Part shown: one piece after another, positions 34,626 to 42,287 of the stretch
How positions within the stretch are numbered: position 1 is the stretch's first letter
Layout: every line of letters begins with the position of its first letter
Assembly: GCF_020171845.1 (NCBI RefSeq)
Contig: NZ_JAIVAM010000004.1
Location: forward strand, 62,001-126,000
From: Cytobacillus kochii
GTDB lineage: Bacteria > Bacillota > Bacilli > Bacillales > Cytobacillaceae
Direction: 5' to 3'
Length of the DNA: 64,000 nucleotides
Program-made: the position numbers and the translations under genes
Notes under the pieces: generated by a model
Seen by the model: the letters and a program-made list of their open reading frames with translations, nothing else
Databases searched by the model: none
Told to the model about the DNA's origin: nothing

Positions 34626-34653
34626 ATATTCTTGAAGAAAGGAGATAGATGAA

Positions 34654-35163
34654 ATGAGTATGGAAAAAATGCTTGCAAACTATGAATTTGAACAATGGCT
34701 ATATAAAGAAGCACAATTATTGGATGATATCGATTTTGATGGCTGGTTCAGTTTGATGCATCAAGATTTGAAGTATCAAATGCCAGTCCGTATAAATAAG
34801 GAAGGAACAGAGCGACCTGATTATACGACAGATATGTTTTGTTTCGATGATGATATTGACTTGCTAAAACTCAGAGTGGATCGATTAAAAACAGATTATG
34901 CTTGGGCGGAAATTCCACCTTCTCGAACTCGACGTTTTGTCAGTAATGTAAAACTGGATGATTATAAAGAGGGAGAATTTGCGTCAGTGAATAGTTATTT
35001 ACTTCTTTATAGAAGTAGAAGTACAGATATCCATCACGATATTATTTCAGGAGAGCGTCGTGATGAATTCAAGTTCGAGAACGGCAAATGGAAGTTATCG
35101 AAACGGGTATTTATCGTGGATCAAACAACAATCAATACTCGAAATCTAGCAATCTTTATTTAA
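34654..35163 (+). CDS. Ring-hydroxylating dioxygenase, beta subunit
   Basis: A 169-residue small subunit of the NTF2-like fold. EQWLYKEAQLLDDIDFDGWFSLM near the start, VDRLKTDYAWAEIPPSRTRRFVSNV and the end WKLSKRVFIVDQTTINTRNLAIFI are typical of RHO beta chains. It has no cofactor and completes the alpha3beta3 hexamer. AAAGGAGATAG precedes its ATG. It is directly behind the alpha gene and before the dihydrodiol dehydrogenase. Confidence 0.9.
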   Translation: MSMEKMLANYEFEQWLYKEAQLLDDIDFDGWFSLMHQDLKYQMPVRINKEGTERPDYTTDMFCFDDDIDLLKLRVDRLKTDYAWAEIPPSRTRRFVSNVKLDDYKEGEFASVNSYLLLYRSRSTDIHHDIISGERRDEFKFENGKWKLSKRVFIVDQTTINTRNLAIFI

Positions 35164-35196
35164 TTTATTCACAAGGAAGAGAGGAGGACAACTAGA

Positions 35197-35982
35197 ATGG
35201 CAGAGTTTAGTGGTCGCTCGCTTTATGTAACTGGTGGGGCATCAGGTATTGGGAGAGCTGTGGTGGATTCATTTCTGAATGAAGGAGCAAATGTGACGAT
35301 TCTTGATCGCTCAAAAGACGGATTAGCTGCTATCAAGGCACAATATGGTGAGCAGGTGATTTGTATAGAAGGAGATGTGACTATTTTTGAAGACCACGAA
35401 AAAGCGGTATATCAAGCTGTTGAAAAATTTGGGGGACTAGATGTCTTTATAGCTAATGCAGGGGTATTCGATGGATTTGCAAAATTCGAAAATGTGACCG
35501 CTGAAGCAATGAATGATGCTTATGATTTATTAATGAACATTAATGTTAAAGGGTATTTCAACGGTGCGAAAGCTTCCCTTCACGAATTGCAAAAGACAAA
35601 AGGTAATATCATTTTCACCGTTTCAGGTGCAGGATTTTACCCTGATGGTGGTGGGGTATGGTACACCGCTAGTAAACATGCGCAAATTGGTTTAATGAGA
35701 CAATTAGCTTTTGAGGTTGCCCCAGACGTAAGAGTGAATGCAGTTGCCCCTGGTGGGACATTAACAGCACTTAATGTCATCCCACCTTTAAAACCATTTG
35801 TGAAGGAAATCGACAATGATACGAAAGCGAAAAGCATAAAAACGAGAAATCCATTAAGAATCGCAATGAATGCTGATGATCATGTTGGTCCATATTTATT
35901 ATTAGCTTCGAGTAAATCACGCGCCATTACTGGTGAAGTCATTTCGAGTGATGGAGGCCTAGCCATCAGAGGGCTTAGTTAA
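35197..35982 (+). CDS. cis-dihydrodiol dehydrogenase (BphB-like SDR)
   Basis: A 261-residue SDR with TGGASGIG (12-19), NAG, and an intact active site SGAGFYPDGGGVWYTASKHA. The long FYPDGGG insert before the catalytic tyrosine is characteristic of cis-2,3-dihydrodiol dehydrogenases acting after Rieske dioxygenases. It would re-aromatise the cis-diol to a catechol using NAD, making the substrate of the extradiol dioxygenase. It is 33 bases downstream of the beta subunit with a GAGAGGAGG site. Confidence 0.88.
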   Translation: MAEFSGRSLYVTGGASGIGRAVVDSFLNEGANVTILDRSKDGLAAIKAQYGEQVICIEGDVTIFEDHEKAVYQAVEKFGGLDVFIANAGVFDGFAKFENVTAEAMNDAYDLLMNINVKGYFNGAKASLHELQKTKGNIIFTVSGAGFYPDGGGVWYTASKHAQIGLMRQLAFEVAPDVRVNAVAPGGTLTALNVIPPLKPFVKEIDNDTKAKSIKTRNPLRIAMNADDHVGPYLLLASSKSRAITGEVISSDGGLAIRGLS

Positions 35983-35994
35983 GAAAGGGGATAA

Positions 35995-36960
35995 ATGATT
36001 ATGGCATCGAATACGAAAATACAGCCACTTCTTGGTAGTACAGAGGTCAATCAATTAGCATTTGTTGTTAATGATATTGAAAAAGCCTCGGCTGATTTTT
36101 CAAAACTGTTAGGTATCGCTAATCCTGGCTGGTTCTTAACAGGTGATGAGGAAGTCTCTAAAGTAATTTATAAAGGAAAGCCGACCGCTTCACAAAGTAA
36201 ACTAGCATTCCTAAATACACCGACTGTTCAATTTGAACTTATAGAACCTAATATGGAGCCGGGAACAATGCGCGAATTTCTCAATGAGACAGGAGAAGGA
36301 ATCCATCATATTGCGGTTGATGTTGATATGATTCAAAATCATTTGTCAAACCTAGAAAAAAATGGTTATCCACTTCTTCAATCAGGTGAGTTTACATCAA
36401 GTGATGGAAGGTACATTTATGTTGATACAGCGAATGAAACGAAAACTTTGATTGAATTATTAGAGAGTGCCGAACCTAGGGATACTACATACAAAGCGGG
36501 AGAAGAAAAGCCACTTTTAGGTACAAATGTTGTTGAACAACTTGCTATCGTGGTTAAAGATTTAGATAGAGCAGCAGATAAGTTTTGTCAATTGCTAGGT
36601 GTGAAAAAATCAGAAGTGATTCAATCAGGTCATAGTGACATAACAAAAGTTGTTTATAACGGTGAAGCAACGGAAGCGGATAGTCGCTATATGTTCATTC
36701 GAACACCATTATTAGAAATTGAGTTAATAGAGCCTGGAAAAGCGCCAAGCACATGGAAGACACATTTAGAATCATTTGGAGAAGGTGTTCACCATATATC
36801 CTTTGTTGTAAAAGATATGGATGAAAAGATTACACTTCTAGAAGAAATGGGCTATCCTGTTATTCAAAGAGGTAATTTTTATAACGGAAAAGGCAGATAT
36901 GCTTATATGGACACAACTTCAACTTTTAAAGTCATCATTGAGTTGTTAGAAAAATATTAA
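35995..36960 (+). CDS. Tandem VOC/methylmalonyl-CoA epimerase-like protein
   Basis: A 321-residue protein built from two similar VOC halves (about 15-155 and 175-320). Both contain VNQLAFVVNDIEKA/VEQLAIVVKDLDRA, FELIEPNMEPGT/IELIEPGKAPST and GEGIHHIAVDVDM/GEGVHHISFVVKDM. The metal-binding His and Glu pattern resembles methylmalonyl-CoA epimerase more than extradiol dioxygenases. It may be an isomerase, lyase or a second dioxygenase for the ring-fission product. The start is ATG 35995, with 36001 as an alternative 10 bases after AAAGGGG. Confidence 0.75.
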   Translation: MIMASNTKIQPLLGSTEVNQLAFVVNDIEKASADFSKLLGIANPGWFLTGDEEVSKVIYKGKPTASQSKLAFLNTPTVQFELIEPNMEPGTMREFLNETGEGIHHIAVDVDMIQNHLSNLEKNGYPLLQSGEFTSSDGRYIYVDTANETKTLIELLESAEPRDTTYKAGEEKPLLGTNVVEQLAIVVKDLDRAADKFCQLLGVKKSEVIQSGHSDITKVVYNGEATEADSRYMFIRTPLLEIELIEPGKAPSTWKTHLESFGEGVHHISFVVKDMDEKITLLEEMGYPVIQRGNFYNGKGRYAYMDTTSTFKVIIELLEKY

Positions 36961-37110
36961 ACAATATTGGGAAGCGCTTTGTAAATGAAGAGGTATACAA
37001 GGTTGCTTCTCTCAATTTTTTAAGGAAATACTTATCAGGTGATTGCATAACAATAGTTGATGTTTTTATTATCTGAATTTTCAAATAAAAAAATAAGCGA
37101 GGGTTATATG

Positions 37111-38310
37111 ATGGAATTAAAGGAGAAAGCACTAGCGCTTCATCGTTTGCATAAGGGAAAACTTAGTATTAGCACAAAGGTGCCAGTAAAAACGAAAGAA
37201 GATTTAAGTTTGGCGTATTCTCCAGGTGTAGCTGAACCTTGCTTAAAGATTGCTGAGCATGAAGAGTCAGCCTATGAATATACGAGTAAAGGCAATATGG
37301 TCGCAGTCGTTTCAGACGGTAGTGCCGTTTTAGGCCTTGGAAACATAGGTGCACAGGCATCTTTACCTGTAATGGAGGGAAAGGCGATTCTTTTTAAAGA
37401 GTTTGCCAATGTCGATGCTGTGCCAATCTGTCTTCAGACCAATGATGTAGATGAGATTGTCCGTACGGTCAAATTATTAGAGCCCTCATTTGGAGGGGTG
37501 AACCTTGAAGATATTTCTGCACCTAGATGTTTTGAAATTGAACAAAGATTAATTGAAGAATGCGGAATTCCTGTCTTCCATGACGATCAACACGGTACGG
37601 CAATTGTAACAGTAGCTGGTTTAATCAACAGCTTGAAGGTTGTGGGGAAAAAGCTTGATGAAATAAAAGTAGTCGTTAATGGTGCAGGTGCAGCAGGGAT
37701 TTCAATTATTAAATTATTAAGAAAATTAAATGTTGGCGAAATGATTCTTTGTGATACAAAAGGAATGATTTATAGCGGAAGAGAGGAAGGGATGAACGCG
37801 ATTAAAGAAGAGGTAGCCAAAATAACAAACAGTAAGTCTCTATCGGGTACGTTAAAAGAGGCAATTAATGGGGCAGACGTGTTTATTGGAGTCTCTGCAG
37901 CAGGTGTATTATCTAAAGAAATGGTACAAACAATGAATCGTGATGCGATAATTTTTGCGATGGCTAATCCTAGTCCAGAAATTATGCCAGAGGAAGCCAA
38001 AGATGCTGGAGCAGCCATCATTGGTACCGGCCGGTCTGATTTTCCTAATCAAGTGAACAATGTATTAGCTTTTCCAGGGATTTTTAGAGGTGCATTAGAT
38101 GTAGGAGCCAAAGTGATTAATGAGGAAATGAAGATTGCGGCTGCTTATGCAATAGCAGGTATGATTAACGAAGAAAAACTTACTAGAGACTATATTATCC
38201 CAGATCCATTTGATACCAATGTAGCACATAATGTGGCGAAAGCAGTTAGTGAAGCAGCCATTTCTACTGGTGTCACTAGAAATGCATATAGAGAACCAAT
38301 TTTTATATAA
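37111..38310 (+). CDS. NAD(P)-dependent malic enzyme
   Basis: A 399-residue short (bacterial type) malic enzyme that decarboxylates malate to pyruvate. The active-site regions SLAYSPGVAEPCL, VFHDDQHGTAIVTVAGL and the nucleotide motif VVNGAGAAGISI are clear. Length matches YtsJ/MaeA-type enzymes. GAGGG lies 7 bases before ATG 37111; ATG 37108 is a close alternative and the longer frame from 37057 lacks a site. At the end of the aromatic cluster it could balance C4 and C3 pools when ring carbon enters the TCA cycle. It may be a separate unit. Confidence 0.9.
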   Translation: MELKEKALALHRLHKGKLSISTKVPVKTKEDLSLAYSPGVAEPCLKIAEHEESAYEYTSKGNMVAVVSDGSAVLGLGNIGAQASLPVMEGKAILFKEFANVDAVPICLQTNDVDEIVRTVKLLEPSFGGVNLEDISAPRCFEIEQRLIEECGIPVFHDDQHGTAIVTVAGLINSLKVVGKKLDEIKVVVNGAGAAGISIIKLLRKLNVGEMILCDTKGMIYSGREEGMNAIKEEVAKITNSKSLSGTLKEAINGADVFIGVSAAGVLSKEMVQTMNRDAIIFAMANPSPEIMPEEAKDAGAAIIGTGRSDFPNQVNNVLAFPGIFRGALDVGAKVINEEMKIAAAYAIAGMINEEKLTRDYIIPDPFDTNVAHNVAKAVSEAAISTGVTRNAYREPIFI

Positions 38311-38410
38311 AATAATGAATTCGCCGGGGATGTTTGTCCAAACAAAATAAAGATGTGGACATACTATAATTGTGTAAGATCTCCTCCCTATTAGATCTTT
38401 TGATCTACTT

Positions 38411-38445
38411 TGGCCACAAGTCATTTAAACTTGTGGTCTTTTTTA
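38411..38445 (+). terminator. Terminator after malic enzyme
   Basis: GGCCACAAG (38412-38420) pairs with CTTGTGGTC (one G-T pair) and is followed by TTTTTT. Confidence 0.88.
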
Positions 38446-38460
38446 TGTCCAATTAGAAAC

Positions 38461-38492
38461 AAAATAAAAGCTACCAAACATGCCGGTAGCCT
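38461..38492 (-). terminator. Terminator after the holin-like gene
   Basis: On the minus strand GCTACC (38485-38490) pairs with GGTAGC (38470-38475) and a T-rich run follows (38461-38469 read in reverse). Confidence 0.7.
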
Positions 38493-38524
38493 TTACTCTC
38501 ACGAACACCATACCTCCTCAAATA

Positions 38525-38806
38525 TCAGCCCTCGTTATCTGTTTTTTTATTTATCACTATCCCTTCCTTTGTTTGTTTCAAAACCTGATGACCAAAAACA
38601 GCGATACCAGCTGCAATAATACCGTTAACAATCGCCTCTAATGAAAAACCATATCCGATGCTCCCAATACCGATAGAACAAATAAACAAAATCCAAATGA
38701 TTGTCCAATCAGGGATAATAGGGGTCTGTTTGAGTGCATGTCCAATGAGCCAAAGCGCCGGTATTAATACAAAATAATTTTGGTTCAAAAATTGCACAAG
38801 GTTCAT
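38525..38806 (-). CDS. Phage holin family protein
   Basis: A 93-residue membrane protein with about three hydrophobic segments and a charged tail (KKTDNEG). The layout, with the segment IIPDWTIIWILF and a HQVLKQTKEGI end, fits the phage-holin superfamily found in Bacillus chromosomes. AAGGAGGTGGTGAC precedes the ATG at 38806. No endolysin or other phage genes are nearby, so it is either a remnant or a domesticated gene. A role in peptidoglycan-enzyme export is possible but unproven. Confidence 0.72.
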   Translation of the reverse strand: MNLVQFLNQNYFVLIPALWLIGHALKQTPIIPDWTIIWILFICSIGIGSIGYGFSLEAIVNGIIAAGIAVFGHQVLKQTKEGIVINKKTDNEG

Positions 38807-39100
38807 GTCACCACCTCCTTATTCCGGCTATTAAATATAGTATGAAAACCGCATAAGATTGCTTGTTCGCTTGCACTAAGTTTAGAAGCAGAAAGGTATT
38901 ATTTTTGAAAAATACTAGAAATAGTAATAAATAAATGCTTATTTTTAGGTGATCTGCTGTGTGTAATAGGAGTGGAACAATCTCAAAAGTTCTAATAAAT
39001 GAAAGCACCTTGTGAGTAGCTCAGTATTAATTTATCTGATGATAGCCTGTCTCTTTTGCATTTTAACTTTTATATAAGAAGTGAAAGGGGGGAAGAGAAT

Positions 39101-39319
39101 ATGGCACAAACAATTTTAGTTGATTCAAAGCTACGATTAAGTTTTGAAACAGGTGTAAATGAAAAGGGAGAAGCGGAGTATAAGGTGAAAACTTTTAGCC
39201 ACGTGAGATCAGAAACTACGGCTGACCAATTATATCGATTTGCTGAGGCGTATGGATCTTTAGCACAATCACCACTCGTTTCTATCCAAAGAAATGACAA
39301 CCATGATATTTTACAATAA
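39101..39319 (+). CDS. DUF1659 small protein
   Basis: A 72-residue protein. KLRLSFETGVNEKGE and KVKTFSHVRSETTADQLYRFAEAY are characteristic of DUF1659. These short proteins are common in Bacillaceae, next to DUF2922 and YvrJ proteins, as here. The ATG at 39101 follows AAAGGGGGGAAGAG; the longer frame from 39056 is an artefact. The function is not known. A weak promoter TTGAAA-17-TAAATA lies at 38905-38933. Confidence 0.85.
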   Translation: MAQTILVDSKLRLSFETGVNEKGEAEYKVKTFSHVRSETTADQLYRFAEAYGSLAQSPLVSIQRNDNHDILQ

Positions 39320-39345
39320 TACTATTTGAAGGGGGAGAATAAAGA

Positions 39346-39564
39346 ATGACGAAAAAATTAGAGTTAACTTTTGGAACGGCAGATGGAAGTGTTTCGACCA
39401 TTTCAGTTGATGAGCCTAAAGAACCTATTGACATCGCTGAAGTCATTACTGTAATGGAAGAAATGATTGCTTCAGAAGCGGTTCAATCAACAAAAGGAAA
39501 GCTTACAAATGTTAAAGGTGCAAGACTTGTAGAAAGAACCGTTACTGATTATGAGATAGTGTAA
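39346..39564 (+). CDS. DUF2922 small protein
   Basis: A 72-residue protein starting TKKLELTFGTADGSVSTISVDEPKE and ending ARLVERTVTDYEIV, the DUF2922 pattern. It follows the DUF1659 gene by 26 bases with its own GGGGGAG site, so the two form an operon. DUF2922 and DUF1659 proteins share a similar size and beta-rich character and may assemble together; this is inference. Confidence 0.85.
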   Translation: MTKKLELTFGTADGSVSTISVDEPKEPIDIAEVITVMEEMIASEAVQSTKGKLTNVKGARLVERTVTDYEIV

Positions 39565-39596
39565 TATAAGGTCATTGTTACCAAGTTGTAATTTTA

Positions 39597-39638
39597 GGTG
39601 AACCTCTATCTTTTGCAAGGAAAGAGGTTCATCTTTTT
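39597..39638 (+). terminator. Terminator between DUF2922 and yvrJ-type genes
   Basis: GAACCTCT (39600-39607) pairs with AGAGGTTC (39623-39630) and TTTTT follows. Confidence 0.8.
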
Positions 39639-39685
39639 AATTATCTTCTATATTCTTATTACGCTAAATTTAGGAGGGAACGAAT

Positions 39686-39823
39686 GTGAGTGAGCTTGTT
39701 AAAATGATCAGTGAAGTCGGCTTTCCTATCATTGTGACATTGTATTTACTTTACCGCATTGAGGCGAAGTTAGATGTCGTTGTTCAATCGATTCAAAGCT
39801 TGCCTGAGAAGCTAAAAGATTAA
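39686..39823 (+). CDS. YvrJ family small membrane protein (45 aa)
   Basis: A 45-residue protein beginning MSELVKMISEVGFPIIVTLY. One membrane segment with VGFPIIVTLYLLYRIEAKLD, then a short amphipathic tail ending LPEKLKD, fits the YvrJ family. The GTG start is set by AGGAGGG (39673-39679). Members lie next to DUF1659/DUF2922 genes in Bacilli. Function unknown. The small size means automated callers may miss it. Confidence 0.82.
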   Translation: MSELVKMISEVGFPIIVTLYLLYRIEAKLDVVVQSIQSLPEKLKD

Positions 39824-39835
39824 AAGCGTAATTTG

Positions 39836-39864
39836 TTGACAGTGATGGGGATAGATGCTAAATT
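39836..39864 (+). promoter_or_regulatory. Sigma-A promoter for the cold-shock gene
   Basis: TTGACA (39836-39841), a 17-base spacer and TAAATT (39859-39864). It would give a 5' untranslated leader of about 125 bases, as expected for cold-shock genes. Confidence 0.65.
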
Positions 39865-39958
39865 TAAATTAACCGTTACTCATTAGTGGTATATGAAGAA
39901 AGCTTTTCCTTTGATTGGATAGGTCTTTGTAAGTACAATGATTAAAGGTGAATTTTTA

Positions 39959-39986
39959 TATGGTTGTTTTTTTAACCATAAGGAGG
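39959..39986 (+). promoter_or_regulatory. Leader hairpin abutting the cold-shock gene ribosome site
   Basis: TATGGTT (39959-39965) pairs with AACCATA (39974-39980); AGGAGG starts at the next base (39981). This stem could control access to the ribosome site in the long leader. Confidence 0.55.
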
Positions 39987-39996
39987 ATTTTTTGTT

Positions 39997-40197
39997 ATGA
40001 AAAACGGTAAAGTAAAATGGTTTAACGCAGAAAAAGGTTTTGGATTTATCGAAGGCGAAGACGGAAATGATGTATTCGTACATTATTCTGCAATCCAATC
40101 TGAAGGATTCAAATCACTAGATGAAGGTCAAGAAGTTTCTTTCGAAGTTGTTGAAGGTGCTCGTGGACCTCAAGCGGCTAACGTTAATAAAATATAA
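39997..40197 (+). CDS. Cold-shock protein (CspA/CspB family)
   Basis: A 66-residue single cold-shock domain with RNP1 (KGFGFIE) and RNP2 (VFVHYSAI), identical in layout to CspB/CspD of Bacillus. It binds single-stranded RNA and DNA and acts as an RNA chaperone. AGGAGG lies 10 bases before the ATG, preceded by a leader of about 125 bases with a hairpin next to the ribosome site. It is monocistronic. Confidence 0.96.
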   Translation: MKNGKVKWFNAEKGFGFIEGEDGNDVFVHYSAIQSEGFKSLDEGQEVSFEVVEGARGPQAANVNKI

Positions 40198-40206
40198 TTC
40201 GATGAT

Positions 40207-40240
40207 AAACAGTCTAACATTTGTTAGGCTGTTTTTATAT
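40207..40240 (+). terminator. Terminator after the cold-shock gene
   Basis: AACAGTCTAACA pairs with TGTTAGGCTGTT (one G-T pair), followed by TTT. Confidence 0.85.
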
Positions 40241-40825
40241 ATATAAATAATAGTTGATCTTTTCACTTAATGAGATGCTGAACCCACTTACGAAACATCT
40301 CATCAAAATCAGTCATTTTAAAGGAATAGGAGGAATGATGCTTCAATATATTTTAAAAAACATTTGTAAAGTATTACCTGCTGACTTCGTACTTGCCCAC
40401 TTTCATTAATAATCTCTTGAGTCACATGCTTGCAAGGTTTTGCCCTCATATCATCATTGCTTCTTCATTTTTGGAATCTTTCATATGTATAACAATTGGT
40501 TGATTTTGACGTACACGGTTCATTTTTTGCACTCGGTAGGAGTAATCATCGAGATGATTACTCAATCACTATGATGAACCAATAATCATCCCCGTTCACT
40601 CCCTAACAAGCAGTACACCTTTTATATGATAATCTGATGATCCTTCCAATCATTGCGTTATTGTCCGTTCTAGCCCATCTTTTTCCTTAATAAATTATTA
40701 TGCTCACTCCTTTATTTGTTTTTATTTAAAAATATTCAAAAAATGAAATGGAATATATTAATCTTTGTATGAAGAAAATGTTATTAAGATATAGCTTGTA
40801 ATTATAGTAGATTATTTGTGATAAT
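40241..40825. other. 585-base region without a convincing gene
   Basis: All frames are interrupted and no ribosome site is properly spaced to a start. An AGGAGG at 40328 sits only 1-4 bases before ATGs of a 24-codon frame and is not credible. The only structure I see is the perfect palindrome at 40540-40563. The stretch looks like decayed coding DNA or spacer. Confidence 0.5.
40540..40563. repeat. Perfect inverted repeat
   Basis: GAGTAATCATC (40540-40550) and its exact complement (40553-40563) are separated by two bases. No T-run follows, so it is not a typical terminator; a protein-binding site or cruciform is possible. Confidence 0.6.
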
Positions 40826-41107
40826 ATGGTGAGAAAATTGGTTACAGAGTTAATGGTTCGATTATGGGAAAAGGAAGGCTTCGTCATTACTAACAATAAG
40901 ACCTTACGAATCGATACTGTATGATTGATTGCAGATATGGGATGTAAGGATTACCTATGTGCCGCAGCATTCGCTTGCTATGAAAGTACGACTTTATTAA
41001 GATATATGGTTATTGAAGATAAGATAACATCAGTAGATGTTTTCACAATGTGGAAGAAAAGCAATATGAAGGCAGATTTGCCTCATTTTTATAAAAGGTT
41101 AAAGTAG
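40826..41107 (+). pseudogene. Possible interrupted small gene (in-frame TGA)
   Basis: From ATG 40826 a frame of 32 codons ends at TGA 40922-40924, and the same frame continues without a break to the stop at 41105-41107. Together they would encode about 92 residues with amphipathic character (VRKLVTELMVRLWEKEGF before the stop, CAAAFACYES after). No good ribosome site precedes either part. I do not recognise a family. It is either a small gene inactivated by a nonsense change or chance open frames. Confidence 0.3.
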
Positions 41108-41141
41108 GCAAACAAAGATACATAGAAGAGAGGGAAAATAA

Positions 41142-42287
41142 GTGAAATTTATTCATACAGCTGATTGGCATTTAGGAAAGCTTGTTCATGGGGTTTATAT
41201 GACAGAGGATCAATCATATATGCTAAAGCAATTAGTTAAGCTTGTTGAGGAGGAACAACCAGATTGTTTAGTTATAGCAGGTGACCTTTATGACCGATCT
41301 GTCCCGCCCGTTGCTGCGGTAGAATTATTAAATGAAGTATTATTCACAATCAATGTAAAATTAGGTGTCCCCATTGTGGCAATTGGTGGAAACCATGATA
41401 GTGCAGAACGATTATCATTTGGCAGTTCGTGGTATCAACAAAGTGATTTTTACTTAGCGGGAAAGCTGAAAGACACGGTTGACAGTGTAAATATTAAGGG
41501 AGTGAATTTCCATCTTGTTCCCTTTGCTGAACCAGGTCTAGTAAAATATGCTTTCAATGATGATCGGATTATCTCACATGAAGAGGCAATGAAAGCGATT
41601 ATCGAAAAAATAGAAAAGAAGATGAACCATAATGAGCCAAATGTGCTCGTCGGTCATGCATTTGTACTTGGGGGAGAAACGACAGATTCAGAGCGAATAT
41701 TATCTGTAGGTGGTTCGGGCTGTGTAAGTGCCCGTAACTTCGATTTATTTGATTATACAGCTCTTGGTCATTTACATAGTCCAGATGCGATATCTCATAA
41801 CAAAATTAAATATGCGGGATCTTTGATGAAGTATTCTTTCTCAGAGGCAAAACAACAAAAATCGGTTTCAATTATTGAGATGAATGATAATGGTACTTTT
41901 CAATTAGAGAGAAAAAGTTTAATGCCGCTCCGAGATATGAGGGAAATTGAGGGCTATTTAGACGAGTTATTAGACGAGCGTTTTTATAGCGAGCAGAAGA
42001 AGGATGATTATATAAAAGTAACCCTATTGGATGAAGGCGCGTTGATTGACCCCATCAATAAATTAAGACAAATTTACCCTAATATTCTTCATTTAGAACG
42101 AAAGCGTACTTTGCAAGATATGAAAAAGAAGACGAAATTAAATGTTTTAACTGATGAGAGAAAAAGTGAACTTGAACTATTTTCGCATTTTTATCAAGAA
42201 GTAACAACAGCTGAATTCACTGATGATAAGCAAAATATTATTGTTGATGTAATAGAAAAAATGAGAAGGGAGGGAGTTGGCCAATGA
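41142..42287 (+). CDS. sbcD: Exonuclease subunit SbcD
   Basis: A 381-residue calcineurin-like nuclease. Its metal motifs are in order: HTADWHLGK (Asp8, His10), AGDLYDRS (Asp48), GGNHDSAERL (Asn-His near 83) and GHAFVLGGE, with TALGHLH. With SbcC it forms the Mre11-Rad50-type complex that cuts hairpins and protein-blocked DNA ends. The GTG start follows AGAGAGGGAAA. Its stop overlaps the sbcC ATG by four bases, so the subunits are coupled. Confidence 0.96.
   Translation: MKFIHTADWHLGKLVHGVYMTEDQSYMLKQLVKLVEEEQPDCLVIAGDLYDRSVPPVAAVELLNEVLFTINVKLGVPIVAIGGNHDSAERLSFGSSWYQQSDFYLAGKLKDTVDSVNIKGVNFHLVPFAEPGLVKYAFNDDRIISHEEAMKAIIEKIEKKMNHNEPNVLVGHAFVLGGETTDSERILSVGGSGCVSARNFDLFDYTALGHLHSPDAISHNKIKYAGSLMKYSFSEAKQQKSVSIIEMNDNGTFQLERKSLMPLRDMREIEGYLDELLDERFYSEQKKDDYIKVTLLDEGALIDPINKLRQIYPNILHLERKRTLQDMKKKTKLNVLTDERKSELELFSHFYQEVTTAEFTDDKQNIIVDVIEKMRREGVGQ

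Noticed and set aside
36965-36984. A cre-like sequence with AAGCGCTT upstream of the malic enzyme gene
   Set aside because: The core is palindromic but the flanking TG and CA of the consensus are missing, so it fits poorly compared with the perfect cre at 52758.
38525-38806. Prophage remnant
   Set aside because: Only one holin-like gene was seen; no integrase, lysin, structural or attachment-site signals surround it.
40335-40409. A 24-codon frame next to an AGGAGG in the region after the cold-shock gene
   Set aside because: The start codons lie only 1-4 bases from the ribosome site, too close for initiation, and the peptide has no recognisable character.
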